Of a stretch of 64,000 nucleotides of DNA, positions 19,218 to 28,699 are shown piece by piece. Under the pieces are notes generated by a model. The model saw only the letters and a list, made by a program, of their open reading frames with translations. It did no database searches and was not told where the DNA came from. The stretch spans positions 1 through 64,000 of the forward strand of contig JAEZTQ010000066.1 in NCBI GenBank assembly GCA_023443625.1, given 5' to 3'. Within the stretch, counting starts at the first letter, position 1; each line of letters opens with the position of its first letter. This DNA is from Bacillota bacterium (GTDB taxonomy: Bacteria > Bacillota_A > Clostridia > Lachnospirales > Lachnospiraceae). Both the position numbers and the translations under genes were made by a program.

Positions 19218-20027
19218 CTAAACGATATTATACAGATTACTTTTCTTCAAAATGTGGGAAACACTTTCATGATTATGGACTATTCGATTAATTCCATTCA
19301 ATAATTCTTTATAATTTCTCGATTGAAATATATTTCTTCCAATGGAAATCCCTTTAGCCCCAGCCTTCATAGAATCTTCAACCAATTTAAGTATACTAAT
19401 CATATCTGTCTGTTCTCCCCCTGCTATTACAACAGGAATCTGGCAGCTATTCACCACTTCTGAAAAATCTTCACCTTCCATACAATAATTGACTTTTACA
19501 ATATCCGCACCTATTTCATCTGCAACACGTACAGCTCTTTTTAAATATGCTACTTCTCGTCCGTTATCTATCTCATCACCTCGAACATATACCATGGCGA
19601 CTAAGGGCATCCCTTTTCTATCACATTCTTCTGCAACTCTCCCCATATCTTCCAGCATGCTGGCTTCATATTCATTTCCCAAGTTAACATGAACGGACAC
19701 AGCATCGCAACCAAGTGAAATAGCTTCATCAACTGTGGCTGTCTGTATTTTATGTAGCCCCCGACCATATAAGCTTGTACTACCAGATAAATGCATGATT
19801 AGTCCCAAATTTTGTTTTGACAAAATATCATAGTTATTTATGATGGCACCTCTATGCAGAATAACTGAATCAACACAATTACATTCTACAATTTTTGCCA
19901 AGGTTACACCTATATTTTGGAGACCATCAATCGGCCCTTCCGTAAAACCATGATCCATTGGCAGAATAACTATATTATCATTTCCATTATATATTCTCTT
20001 CAGCCTTTTTTCTTTACCTATTATCAT
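19218..20027 (-). CDS. DhnA-type class I aldolase (ADH synthase/GriI-like)
   Basis: A 269-residue TIM-barrel protein of the archaeal fructose-bisphosphate aldolase/ADH synthase family. Visible features are PMDHGFTEGP near residue 22 (the Asp of the active site), IVKVNYCMEG near 178 with the Schiff-base Lys, and the phosphate-binding VIAGG and GISIGRNIF. Archaeal members make 2-amino-3,7-dideoxy-threo-hept-6-ulosonate for shikimate-type synthesis; the GriI branch condenses aspartate semialdehyde with dihydroxyacetone phosphate. The 3-dehydroquinate synthase II gene in the same operon supports the GriI-like reading, giving 3-amino-4-hydroxybenzoate. AAGGAGGG precedes the ATG. It is the last gene of the operon. 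Confidence 0.82.
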   Translation of the reverse strand: MIIGKEKRLKRIYNGNDNIVILPMDHGFTEGPIDGLQNIGVTLAKIVECNCVDSVILHRGAIINNYDILSKQNLGLIMHLSGSTSLYGRGLHKIQTATVDEAISLGCDAVSVHVNLGNEYEASMLEDMGRVAEECDRKGMPLVAMVYVRGDEIDNGREVAYLKRAVRVADEIGADIVKVNYCMEGEDFSEVVNSCQIPVVIAGGEQTDMISILKLVEDSMKAGAKGISIGRNIFQSRNYKELLNGINRIVHNHESVSHILKKSNLYNIV

Positions 20028-20090
20028 TTATTTCCCTCCTTCCTTATAGTAGAACCCATAACAGTAATAAATATTTGCTTTTACCTCTTG

Positions 20091-20849
20091 CTAAATATGC
20101 AAAAGCATTTTAATGTTCTTATATAATATATTATCCAGCTCATTTTCACTGCATTTCAATTCTTTGATCACCATCAGACTCACAATTGGTTTGTAAAGAG
20201 GAAACTCACTTCCAAAAATTAATTTGGTACTTCCACATTGTTCTAGTGCAGTTTTTATTCCGGCATAACTACCTTGAGAAGTCTCAAGAAAGACATTATC
20301 ATACTTTGTGGCATATTCCATAGCATCAACATCTGCTGGTCCAAACCCCATATGACCAATTATAAAATTTGTTTTAGGAAACTCTTTTGCCAAGGCTCCA
20401 ATCTTTTTAGTAGAAGCTCCCGGCGAATACAGGGTATGACTATAAAATGGAACACCTAGTTGACCGCACAAATCGGCAAGTTCCATAACTGTCTGGGATG
20501 CCAAAGAAAATCCATGAACCAAAGGAGCCAGTTTCAAACCTGAAAAACCGTTTCTTATGCCTCTTTCCAATTCCTCAACAGCCTCTTTTCTCTTTAAGGG
20601 ATTCACACAATAAAAGGCATAAAACTTATCTGGTTCATTTTTAATAATATTTTCAATGATATCATTTGGTATATAATCACCCTCCGGTTTTTCCTCACCA
20701 GTGATGTATTTTGTCATTCTTCTAACATCCATCATACCACCAGGAACTAAGACAGCCTTATCTATACCTGCTTTGGCCAAGTCCTCTTTTAACTCTTCTA
20801 AAGTGCCAAATTTCCCCTTTCCCATATGTACATGAGCGTCAATAATCAT
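20091..20849 (-). CDS. Amidohydrolase-superfamily enzyme (amidohydro_2)
   Basis: A 252-residue TIM-barrel metal-dependent hydrolase. It has IDAHVH (first metal His pair, residues 3-8), GLKL near 115, YSHT near 145 and IGHMGFG near 170. The fourth metal position, normally Asp in FGSDFP, reads FGSEFP near 212. In nataxazole synthesis an amidohydrolase of this superfamily closes a benzoxazole ring together with an adenylating ligase. Two such ligases flank this gene, so ring closure of an aminohydroxybenzoate dimer is a fair guess. The ATG at 20849 has GGGAGG about 9 bases upstream; the longer frame has no such site. Confidence 0.8.
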   Translation of the reverse strand: MIIDAHVHMGKGKFGTLEELKEDLAKAGIDKAVLVPGGMMDVRRMTKYITGEEKPEGDYIPNDIIENIIKNEPDKFYAFYCVNPLKRKEAVEELERGIRNGFSGLKLAPLVHGFSLASQTVMELADLCGQLGVPFYSHTLYSPGASTKKIGALAKEFPKTNFIIGHMGFGPADVDAMEYATKYDNVFLETSQGSYAGIKTALEQCGSTKLIFGSEFPLYKPIVSLMVIKELKCSENELDNILYKNIKMLLHI

Positions 20850-20925
20850 TCTTCTTCCTCCCTTGTAATTTTCATTTCTCAAGCGAAAAACCCTATGACA
20901 TTTACATCATCCCAGAAAGTCATCT

Positions 20926-22254
20926 CTATAGGTAATTAACACGTCTCATTTTCTTTCCTGTATATGGTATCTCATTACTAACAACTATTTTGTTTGGAAT
21001 TCCACAACTAAATTCCAGCTTACTAGAAATTATCTCTTCAATTCCCTCGTAATACTCTACCTCATCGTCCAGTTCAATTACTATTTCAATATAGTCCTTA
21101 TGTACATTCATATAATAATTAAATCCAACTTCTTCTATGCGCATGAGCATTTCTTCTACATATATAGGTGAATATTCATTGCCCTCTAAGCATATTTGAT
21201 CTATTTTTCTGCCACGAAGATATAATTTTTTTAAGGAAATCCCACATTCACAATCTTCATTCTCAAGGTAACCCAAATCCTGTGTTCGATAACGGAGTAA
21301 GGGTGTTCCTTCTTTTAGTAATGTAGTTACCACAATTTCACCAATTTCACCATCTTCTAAGGCTTCACCTGTATCAGGATTGATTATTTCAAGAAAAACA
21401 TGAGATGCAGGTATGTGATAGCCACTGTTAGTTTCACATTCAATTCCCAATGCTCCACATTCTAATGAGCCATAATAAAATCTAGCTTTTGTATTCCATT
21501 TCTTTTCAATTTTTTTTCGAAATGCATCAGAACAGCCTTCTCCGGTAAGCCATATCATATCTAAGCTAATATCATTATTTAAGTCCACATGGGCTTTCTC
21601 TGCAGCTTTCATTAATTCAACAATATAGGAGGGAGATGTAAAGATAGTATTGCAATGAAGATCTTGCATCATCTTTATAGTTTTAGAAGGTTCTGAATAT
21701 GCACCTCCTTTTCCAACTGGTAAAACAGCGGCTCCAAAACCCACCTGGGCTACCCTTTGAAAGGCCTGCCCCGCTGAACTCATCTCATATGGCAGCGCAA
21801 CAGCGACAACATCCGATGCTTGAAGTTCAAATAACCTTCCTAACTTTGGTATTAAATCACTTCCATAAAGGTCATTCATAGTATACATGACATAGATATT
21901 TTCTCCACCTGATGTACCTGTTGAAGTATGAATATGAACAATTTCCTCTGGCGGAACACAAAGAATTATATTTTTATCATTACGTATTACTTCTTTAGAG
22001 AGCGGTTCAATATTTTGAAACAATTCTAAGGTAAAATCTTTATCCGGTGAATATCCGGCCTGTTCAAGTTTTTCTCTATAATATAAGTTCTTATGGTAAA
22101 GATAGTCCAATAATTCCTTTAACGATTCTTCCGTATAGTCTTTTATTTGTCCCTGATTTAATTCAGAAATATTCTTTAATTCATTGTTGTATTTTTCCAA
22201 CACACCATAGTTACGTGAAGAAGCCAAACAAACATAACCAACCAAGCTTTCCAT
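20926..22254 (-). CDS. PaaK-like adenylate-forming ligase B
   Basis: A 442-residue protein of the phenylacetate-CoA ligase branch of adenylating enzymes. Landmarks are the ATP-phosphate loop TSTGTSGGENIY near residue 112, the YGSLECGALG motif near 265, RYRTQDLG near 325 and a CxC pair (DCECG) near 334. The C-terminal small domain has TGKKMRR, which includes the lysine used in such enzymes. It should activate an aromatic acid as an adenylate and perhaps load it on CoA or an amine. No carrier protein gene is present. GGGAGG precedes the ATG. It lies between the 3-dehydroquinate synthase II and amidohydrolase genes, 35 to 80 bases from each. Confidence 0.85.
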   Translation of the reverse strand: MESLVGYVCLASSRNYGVLEKYNNELKNISELNQGQIKDYTEESLKELLDYLYHKNLYYREKLEQAGYSPDKDFTLELFQNIEPLSKEVIRNDKNIILCVPPEEIVHIHTSTGTSGGENIYVMYTMNDLYGSDLIPKLGRLFELQASDVVAVALPYEMSSAGQAFQRVAQVGFGAAVLPVGKGGAYSEPSKTIKMMQDLHCNTIFTSPSYIVELMKAAEKAHVDLNNDISLDMIWLTGEGCSDAFRKKIEKKWNTKARFYYGSLECGALGIECETNSGYHIPASHVFLEIINPDTGEALEDGEIGEIVVTTLLKEGTPLLRYRTQDLGYLENEDCECGISLKKLYLRGRKIDQICLEGNEYSPIYVEEMLMRIEEVGFNYYMNVHKDYIEIVIELDDEVEYYEGIEEIISSKLEFSCGIPNKIVVSNEIPYTGKKMRRVNYL

Positions 22255-22288
22255 GCAATTTCCTCCCTGATACCAAACAATAGAATAT

Positions 22289-23416
22289 TTACTTTTCTAA
22301 AATAGTCTCCTCAATGGCAACCCCCAAATGCCTTCCCTTCTTCATGGTGTACCCCAAAACCACATCATTGGGTTTTAACAGTACACTGTTTTTAACCGTT
22401 CCCTTGCTTGAGAGAATACGAATATGCCAATCATCCTGTACAATTACATTAACAGTTTCTCCTTTGGGTGATTCACATTTTATAAGAAGCATTGGTCTCT
22501 TTTCCATCTTAATTCTTCCAACACTGACTGCTCTAATTCTTCCCGCCGAATTCACAGCTAAAACATCATCTCCTGCCTTTAATTCTGATAAGTATTTTGT
22601 TGTATTATCTGGGCATAAAATATAGGAATGAATCGCACCAGCATTTACCCTGAAGGGTCTCAAATCCATATACGGCAGAAAGTGATTTTCTGAACTGACA
22701 AGGATACCTCCTGAAGAGGTTGAACCGATTATCATTCCTTCATCATCATCTAATTTACTAATCGTATCTACACAAACACGATCCCCCATACCCACATGCT
22801 GGATTCCTACAACTTTAAGTTCTTCTATATCAATATTATTTAAAGATAAACTTTCTACTTTATTTTTAAGTTTATTCAATTCTTCTATGTTATTATTTTT
22901 CATCAATACCGCCTGACTTCCCATTTCCATTGTCATTGATGCAACCCAACCATCTTCACTGTTATTGATTAATTTACAGATGGTATTGTTATATTGCTGC
23001 GAATAAGCAAGAATCAGTTCTAACGGGATATTTGTGACGGACTCAAACTGTATTATAATCGTATTATAATTTTTGCTCAGCTCAATAGCCTTATCCATGC
23101 TTTCTTTATCGTTTATTGAAATAAATATTCCTAACTCCGTATCATCCCATGCAGAACTTGATTTTTTATCAAAATCACATAAGAGAGGGATAATCCTCTG
23201 ATCTTTATGTTCAGCAATGTATTTTTTTAATAAATCTTTATTTTCATTGCTAGCTTTTATAAATATTTTTATATTTCTTGGTATTTTTTCAGTCAACACA
23301 ATTTGATTAAAATCTAAAAGAACACCGGAATATCCAATATTTAATGCATAGTTTAATAGTTCTACTGCTTTTTTTTCATTGATTCCTGTAATATCAACCC
23401 ATAATTCATTTTTCAT
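22289..23416 (-). CDS. 3-dehydroquinate synthase II homologue (GriH-like)
   Basis: A 375-residue protein. The N-terminal WVDITGINEKK and the conserved C-terminal half (VGMGDRVCVDT near 200, IGSTSSGGILVSSENH near 222, PFRVNAGAIHSY near 245) are characteristic of archaeal-type 3-dehydroquinate synthase II, unrelated to normal AroB. The NAD-dependent enzyme oxidises and cyclises an ADH-type heptulosonate. The Streptomyces homologue GriH instead converts the GriI product to 3-amino-4-hydroxybenzoate. Pairing with the aldolase at 19218-20027 makes one of these two roles very likely. I chose the ATG at 23416, which has AGGTGA 5 bases upstream, over the ATG at 23431. Confidence 0.88.
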   Translation of the reverse strand: MKNELWVDITGINEKKAVELLNYALNIGYSGVLLDFNQIVLTEKIPRNIKIFIKASNENKDLLKKYIAEHKDQRIIPLLCDFDKKSSSAWDDTELGIFISINDKESMDKAIELSKNYNTIIIQFESVTNIPLELILAYSQQYNNTICKLINNSEDGWVASMTMEMGSQAVLMKNNNIEELNKLKNKVESLSLNNIDIEELKVVGIQHVGMGDRVCVDTISKLDDDEGMIIGSTSSGGILVSSENHFLPYMDLRPFRVNAGAIHSYILCPDNTTKYLSELKAGDDVLAVNSAGRIRAVSVGRIKMEKRPMLLIKCESPKGETVNVIVQDDWHIRILSSKGTVKNSVLLKPNDVVLGYTMKKGRHLGVAIEETILEK

Positions 23417-23499
23417 ACTCATCACCTGCATAATTTCTTATGTGTATTATGCCTTTTCCTTTCTTATCTACGAATATCCTTTTTTTATTATTATGTAGC

Positions 23500-24690
23500 C
23501 TATAAAAAATAGTTTGCCTTTCGAAGTTCTGTCATCACCAATAAGTTGTCTATATTCTGTAATGTTTGTTTATCAACAAAGATAACCTTGCTTGGGAAGG
23601 GAAGATTTAATGTTGGTACTTTCAGATTTTTTGTCTCTCCTTCTATATATATTTTCAGTAAATCTTGTGTACATTGTAACTTCCAATAGTTAACATCTTT
23701 TAACTCCTCCAATTGGAATAAAGCCTCCTGCAACTCTCTCATGGAACAGGATTTATTGCCAATGGTTATCATATCATTAATTCGTCCGTGATGAATCATA
23801 ATATCCTCTAGCTTTCCACAAGGACAATGGCTTTTTTTAACTTCTACAATATCACCCGTATTATAGCGAATGAGAGGAAAAGCCTCATTGTTTAACTGTG
23901 TAACTAATAATAATCCTTTTCCTTCTTGAATCGTTGTAACTTCATCCTTTAAATCAACTACTTCCAAATAAAAATCCTCTGAGCAATGCAAATTACCTTC
24001 ACGACATGACACAGCAATATTCGCCGTTTCTGTTGAACCAAAATAATCATAGGCTGTTGCATGCCATATCTCCTCAATTCTTTTTCTTCTTTTTGGTGAT
24101 AACATCTCCCCAGCAAGACAAAGTGCTCTTATATGAAAGTCCTTTTGTATGTCATACCCCAGGCGAACAGCGACATCCGCCAGGAGAATTGCTTCTGATG
24201 GATTACATGTTAAAATAGTAGCTTTTAATCTTTTCATAATCTCTAATACTCTAGGATATGGTGTTATAACAGACCCGCGGCTGACGGGAATTATGGTGGC
24301 ACCATTTAAAATAAACATTTTTGAAAATATATGTGCTGGTACAGAAATTGCATAGGGAAAACGCATCAATACAATATCATCCTGTCTAATGGCCAAATCC
24401 TTATTAAACAACTGCCAAGCAGCAACCTCCATGTCCTTGTGTGAGTACCATACTGGAACAGGTTTTCCCGTAGTTCCAAAAGATTCATGATATTCCTGTA
24501 TCCTTTCCATCTCAACAGAAAGGACATCCAAGGGACTGCTATTTCTTAGCTCTTCTTTCGTTGTAGGAGGAATTGTACGAAAATCATCAAGGCTATTTAT
24601 GCTCTTTTTGATTCCTTTTCTCATATAAAAAGGACTCTTTAACGCATTATCTAAAGCGTAATTTATTTTTCCAACCAAGTCCTCAATCAT
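23500..24690 (-). CDS. PaaK-like adenylate-forming ligase A
   Basis: A 396-residue second ligase of the same branch. It has FGTTGKPVPVWYS near residue 69 (phosphate loop), YDYFGSTETANIA near 215, RYNTGDIV near 276 and a CPCGKLED zinc-type site near 288. The sequence differs widely from ligase B, so the two are unlikely to be recent duplicates and probably act on different acids or steps. One could activate 3-amino-4-hydroxybenzoate for amide or ester formation with a second unit. The start at 24690 has only a weak AGAAAG site. The gene lies 22 bases after the nitrilase-like gene A. Confidence 0.85.
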   Translation of the reverse strand: MIEDLVGKINYALDNALKSPFYMRKGIKKSINSLDDFRTIPPTTKEELRNSSPLDVLSVEMERIQEYHESFGTTGKPVPVWYSHKDMEVAAWQLFNKDLAIRQDDIVLMRFPYAISVPAHIFSKMFILNGATIIPVSRGSVITPYPRVLEIMKRLKATILTCNPSEAILLADVAVRLGYDIQKDFHIRALCLAGEMLSPKRRKRIEEIWHATAYDYFGSTETANIAVSCREGNLHCSEDFYLEVVDLKDEVTTIQEGKGLLLVTQLNNEAFPLIRYNTGDIVEVKKSHCPCGKLEDIMIHHGRINDMITIGNKSCSMRELQEALFQLEELKDVNYWKLQCTQDLLKIYIEGETKNLKVPTLNLPFPSKVIFVDKQTLQNIDNLLVMTELRKANYFL

Positions 24691-24712
24691 AATCCATTCT
24701 TCTTTCTAATAA

Positions 24713-25552
24713 TTATTTATGTAGCTCTAATATTTCTCTAATCTCTTTATGCTGAATTTTATTGGTAGAGAAATTCTTCCCTTCTCTTAATTTATCTAGA
24801 TCTATTTCTAGGTTCAGTAATCCGGTCTCATTATCATTTAACTTTCCTAATATAAAGTTATCAACTTTAGTACAAATACAATCCTCCAAAAGATTGGTAT
24901 TTAACATAGCTGATGTCAAGCCGTAGAAATCAATTCTCGATATACTACTTGTCCCAACTATAGTTGATAGCAAGAGGTAGCATGGAATATCCATTACCCT
25001 TGATAAAGCAACGTTCTCTACTATACAGCTGTATTCGAAAGGTATTTGGGAGATACATATTAGGATATCAGCATCTTCAACTGCAAGCCTTTCACATAAC
25101 AATAAGGAGTTAATATCATTGCCTATGAGCACTCCCAATTTGCCTATCTCTGTTTCAAATATACCAACTTTATTTCCAGGGCATAAAAATTGTTCTTCAA
25201 ACTCATTCAAGCATATTTTCCTGTGCTTTCCGATTAATCTTCCATTATTACCAATAACAAGTGCTGTATTGTAATATTCATCTCCACTCTTCTCCAGTAA
25301 TCCCCCTATGACATGGGAACCATACCTTAAGGCAATCTTAGATAATTCATGAAATAGATATCCATCCATGGTCTCGGCTGTTTTATCCATATTACAAAGA
25401 TTAATTGCTGATGCAAATAATTCAGGAAAACAAATTAGATCATATGATGAATTAACACCTTTTTCCAACATCTTATTTACTTCATCAATCGCTTCTTGTT
25501 TCGAATCTATATTAGCTTTTGTCTGTACTAATGCAATTTTTATCGTGTTTAT
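24713..25552 (-). CDS. Nitrilase-fold protein A lacking the catalytic Cys
   Basis: The frame is a carbon-nitrogen hydrolase fold. Glu of the triad is in ICFPELF and Lys in HRKICL. The nucleophile motif (usual form LICYDxxFPE) reads LIGNDINSLL, so Cys is Gly and the following FPE is also lost. The first ATG (25471) would cut off the first strand, IKIALVQTKANID, which belongs to the fold. This strand is in frame up to two ATA codons at 25550-25555, just after an AAAGGAGAGG site that follows the methyltransferase stop. I place the start at the ATA at 25552, giving 279 residues; this codon is unusual and may reflect a mutation or sequencing error. Its activity is unknown. Confidence 0.7.
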   Translation of the reverse strand: MNTIKIALVQTKANIDSKQEAIDEVNKMLEKGVNSSYDLICFPELFASAINLCNMDKTAETMDGYLFHELSKIALRYGSHVIGGLLEKSGDEYYNTALVIGNNGRLIGKHRKICLNEFEEQFLCPGNKVGIFETEIGKLGVLIGNDINSLLLCERLAVEDADILICISQIPFEYSCIVENVALSRVMDIPCYLLLSTIVGTSSISRIDFYGLTSAMLNTNLLEDCICTKVDNFILGKLNDNETGLLNLEIDLDKLREGKNFSTNKIQHKEIREILELHK

Positions 25553-25573
25553 TATAAACCTCTCCTTTCTTTG

Positions 25574-26413
25574 TTATTTCGAAAACATTATATATTCGGA
25601 AATATTTTCTTCTATCTTATTATCATAAACACTTACCAATCGATCCATTGCATTTAACAATTCTGTTATATACTCCTCACTAGCTTCGGCTAATATGTTT
25701 CCAAAAGTACCTCTAGCAATTATACTAAATACCATATCTGGAACAGATTTAAACTCAGTAAGAAAGCTAAAAAATGTATGCTTTTCTACTTTTAATCCAA
25801 CATTAAGGGCGCATTCAATAATATCATTACTTTCCATACGGCTTCCCCAATTATTAATAATTTTTTTCGGATAGTTCATCTCTCCTTGGCATCTTTTAGA
25901 TACCTTTAAAATTGCCTTAAATAGCATGTTACCAGTATACTCTACATTCTTACGCTCTAAATCAACTTTGCCAAGAGTATAACCTGGCAAAGAGCAGATG
26001 AAAATACCTCCCTCCTTTAAGGAATTGGCTATAGCATAAACCGTTTCTTTTTTTAACCATTGCATTCCATAATTACAGGCTATTATATCTGCCTTCAGAT
26101 GTATATATTCCAGATCATTAGCATCATATAGAAAGAACTTACCTTGTGGTATTTTCTTTTCTCTTGCAATAGAAAGCATCTTGTCTGAAATATCCAATCC
26201 AGTAATCACAGCATCAGGATAAGCATTAGAAAGCTTATTTGTTAAAATGCCTGTCCCACAGCAAATATCTATTATATTTTCTATTCTTTGATTTTTCGTA
26301 TAATCCCTAGCAAACTTGATTATTTGATCTGCAATTGTATTATAATATTGCTTATTACTATCCGTTTCATAAGCAGTATGTAAATCATCAAAAATAGCTT
26401 CTATATAATTCAC
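25574..26413 (-). CDS. SAM-dependent methyltransferase, class I
   Basis: A 279-residue protein. The SAM-binding motif I is IIDICCGTGILTNKL near residue 45, motif II is TGLDISDKML near 69, and DIIACNYGMQWL near 107 matches the BioC/UbiE-like group. The C-terminal part is helical and variable, as in small-molecule methyltransferases. In this operon it probably methylates an oxygen, nitrogen or carboxylate of the aromatic product. The start is a GTG at 26413 with AGGGTGG upstream. The stop is followed by the ribosome site of nitrilase-like gene A, so translation is probably coupled. Confidence 0.82.
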   Translation of the reverse strand: MNYIEAIFDDLHTAYETDSNKQYYNTIADQIIKFARDYTKNQRIENIIDICCGTGILTNKLSNAYPDAVITGLDISDKMLSIAREKKIPQGKFFLYDANDLEYIHLKADIIACNYGMQWLKKETVYAIANSLKEGGIFICSLPGYTLGKVDLERKNVEYTGNMLFKAILKVSKRCQGEMNYPKKIINNWGSRMESNDIIECALNVGLKVEKHTFFSFLTEFKSVPDMVFSIIARGTFGNILAEASEEYITELLNAMDRLVSVYDNKIEENISEYIMFSK

Positions 26414-26424
26414 CTAATGCCACC

Positions 26425-27567
26425 CTATTCCTTATAAAAACTGTATTTATGATATAAAAGAGTCCCAAAGAAAATTACCCCAGCGAACATTAATACTATG
26501 TATAAGCTATAATTACCAAATATAGCCATTCGGTCAAGCACTCTAGTCATTACTTCTCTTAGCCAGTAGGTTGGTGTGAACTTCCCTATTAACACCATGT
26601 ACTTTGGCATATAGGTAATGGGCCAATATAATCCACCCAGCATAGCCAATACATTAATAAGGATATTGACCAATGCCAAAAACATGCTCTTACTTTTTGA
26701 CACAGTAGAGATAAATATTCCCAGAGCCAATCCAATTAGACCTGACAAAAACAGTACCAAGGAGATACCTAGGGTTATCTGGATGGAATTTAAGTTTACT
26801 ACCCAGTTTAAAACAACTGCTATGATACAAATCTGGATTAGATTAATTACCAGGGATCCATAAATAAGGGAGGATATATATTGTCTATAGTTGTACCTTG
26901 TATTTGAGACCCGGGTAACTATATGATTTCTCTTATCCTCAAGGAATTTATTGCCAATGTAGCAATTATAATAAATCATAAAGAAAATAATAAAGCCCCA
27001 AAATGTAGCCTGACCACTACTTACATCCTCTGTATTCTTTGAAGGGGTTATTAGCTTAAGCTTAACAGATGGATTTTCAACAAGAGAGCGATAGGAAGCA
27101 AAGTCTGTATCCGTATCTGTAACCCTACCAGCCACTGTATATTTATTGATAGAGTAATTTAAATCTTCCTCAAAAAAAGTAAACATGGCACTTCCCGTTA
27201 AATTCATTGTCTTAACCTTAATATCCTCGTCACTATCATGAATATTCTTACTCATACCTTCTGGAAAAATCACCACATAATTTACCTTGTTTTTAATCAG
27301 GTTTTGGCAAGCTTGCTCTTCACTCAAAAGAGTGATTGTATATTTTTCCTCCAAGTGACTGATTATCTCCTTTGTTATATCAGAATCATCATGATCAACA
27401 ATTCCTACCCGACAGTCTGCAAATACTTTATCCAAATTATCCGAGGTCTCCTGGCTCATCTTATAAATAAAAGCATATAAAAGGATTGCAATAATCGGTA
27501 TCACAAATAAGACACTACTAAATATCCCGTGTAAATTTCTTTTTACGTTAAACCATACTATTTTCAT
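26425..27567 (-). CDS. ABC-2 type exporter permease, second subunit
   Basis: A 380-residue membrane protein with one N-terminal helix (residues 12-34), a large extracytoplasmic domain of about 150 residues and five further helices from residue 180 onward. This is the ABC2_membrane_3 (YhgE/NatB-like) layout. It overlaps the preceding permease gene by 4 bases (ATGA), so the two are translated together and probably form a heterodimer. With the ATPase at 28700-29632 it should export the product of the biosynthetic operon, possibly as self-resistance. The substrate is inferred only from context. Confidence 0.85.
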   Translation of the reverse strand: MKIVWFNVKRNLHGIFSSVLFVIPIIAILLYAFIYKMSQETSDNLDKVFADCRVGIVDHDDSDITKEIISHLEEKYTITLLSEEQACQNLIKNKVNYVVIFPEGMSKNIHDSDEDIKVKTMNLTGSAMFTFFEEDLNYSINKYTVAGRVTDTDTDFASYRSLVENPSVKLKLITPSKNTEDVSSGQATFWGFIIFFMIYYNCYIGNKFLEDKRNHIVTRVSNTRYNYRQYISSLIYGSLVINLIQICIIAVVLNWVVNLNSIQITLGISLVLFLSGLIGLALGIFISTVSKSKSMFLALVNILINVLAMLGGLYWPITYMPKYMVLIGKFTPTYWLREVMTRVLDRMAIFGNYSLYIVLMFAGVIFFGTLLYHKYSFYKE

Positions 27568-28691
27568 CCCATTTCACCTCTTCTATTTGTAAATAATATG
27601 ATCAGCAATAAGGCTACACTCCATATGGAAATAACCGATAAATATCTTGTAATATCTACTGCATCGGTTTTATATATTACGCTAAATAAAGCATTTTGGC
27701 ATACTGCATTGGGCAGGTAGTTTTCTACCAAATTGGCAAATACTCCATTTCCAAGATCTAATATCACAAATCCGCTTGCCAAAAAAGTGCATCCTAAAAT
27801 GATAATGTTAGCCAAAGTATAAGCAATATTATAATTTTTGCAGATAGAAATTAGAGCTGCACCAAATAGATTAGTGAAGACAATGAATACTCCGAGAATT
27901 AGGATTAAATTAATCAAATTATTGCCCAGATAGATACCATATACAAATTTATAGAATAAAAGAAGAAATAAGACCTGTGCACATACTAAGATAAAAGAAG
28001 CCAATAAGATCCCCGAAATAATTGAAAATTTCTTACAAGTGATACTTTTTACCCTTGCTCCATGCTTTCCGATTATGGTTTCGCTTAGTATTTTTATGGC
28101 ATAAAGTGAACCATATAGACAAATCAAAACTGCCAGAGTAATCCCATAATAATCAAAAGCCTTAGGGGTATGATTACCCGTTAAACTCTCAGGGACAATA
28201 TAAGTATCACCAATTAAATCAGTTATTATCTGGGCCTTGTTATTCTTAATAATTTCAGGTGTATACATCGCCTTGGTGGTATTATATTTTTCAATGACAT
28301 ATTTGGCAATTTGTGTACCTTGGGTATTGCTATCCTCTACATAGAGAGATATTTCTTGATTTTTATCCACTTCTGTATAATAGAGATATCCGTCTAATAC
28401 CGAATCCTCATACTGCTTTTTGGCATCCCCTAAAGAATCAACTTCAACTATGTTAATGACGTCTTTCATAATGTCTGTATGAAATATTTCTAACAAGGCA
28501 TTGGCATAATTATTATCATTAACTAACCCAAATGTTTCTTTCTCCACTATGGGTGATTGAAAATCACTTTTTAAGGCATTACCAACAATACACGCCAAAA
28601 CAATTGGGAATATTACCATAAGAATCATACTTACAACATCTCTAAGTTCTCTCTTACAGGTATATTTTAATGTGGTCCAAATCATCCTCAT
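27564..28691 (-). CDS. ABC-2 type exporter permease, first subunit
   Basis: A 375-residue membrane protein with the same plan as its partner: a helix at about 20-40, an outside domain to about residue 180, and five later helices. Sequence similarity to the partner is low, so a heteromeric transporter is likely. It lies 8 bases downstream of the ATPase gene. The outside domain of this family often contacts lipids or peptides, but no specific motif is visible here. Confidence 0.85.
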   Translation of the reverse strand: MRMIWTTLKYTCKRELRDVVSMILMVIFPIVLACIVGNALKSDFQSPIVEKETFGLVNDNNYANALLEIFHTDIMKDVINIVEVDSLGDAKKQYEDSVLDGYLYYTEVDKNQEISLYVEDSNTQGTQIAKYVIEKYNTTKAMYTPEIIKNNKAQIITDLIGDTYIVPESLTGNHTPKAFDYYGITLAVLICLYGSLYAIKILSETIIGKHGARVKSITCKKFSIISGILLASFILVCAQVLFLLLFYKFVYGIYLGNNLINLILILGVFIVFTNLFGAALISICKNYNIAYTLANIIILGCTFLASGFVILDLGNGVFANLVENYLPNAVCQNALFSVIYKTDAVDITRYLSVISIWSVALLLIILFTNRRGEMG

Positions 28692-28699
28692 TTGCCTCC

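Noticed and set aside
19218..23416. A plain shikimate pathway bypass (ADH synthase plus DHQ synthase II)
   Set aside because: Not excluded, but the ligases, amidohydrolase, methyltransferase and exporter in the same operon favour a secondary product.
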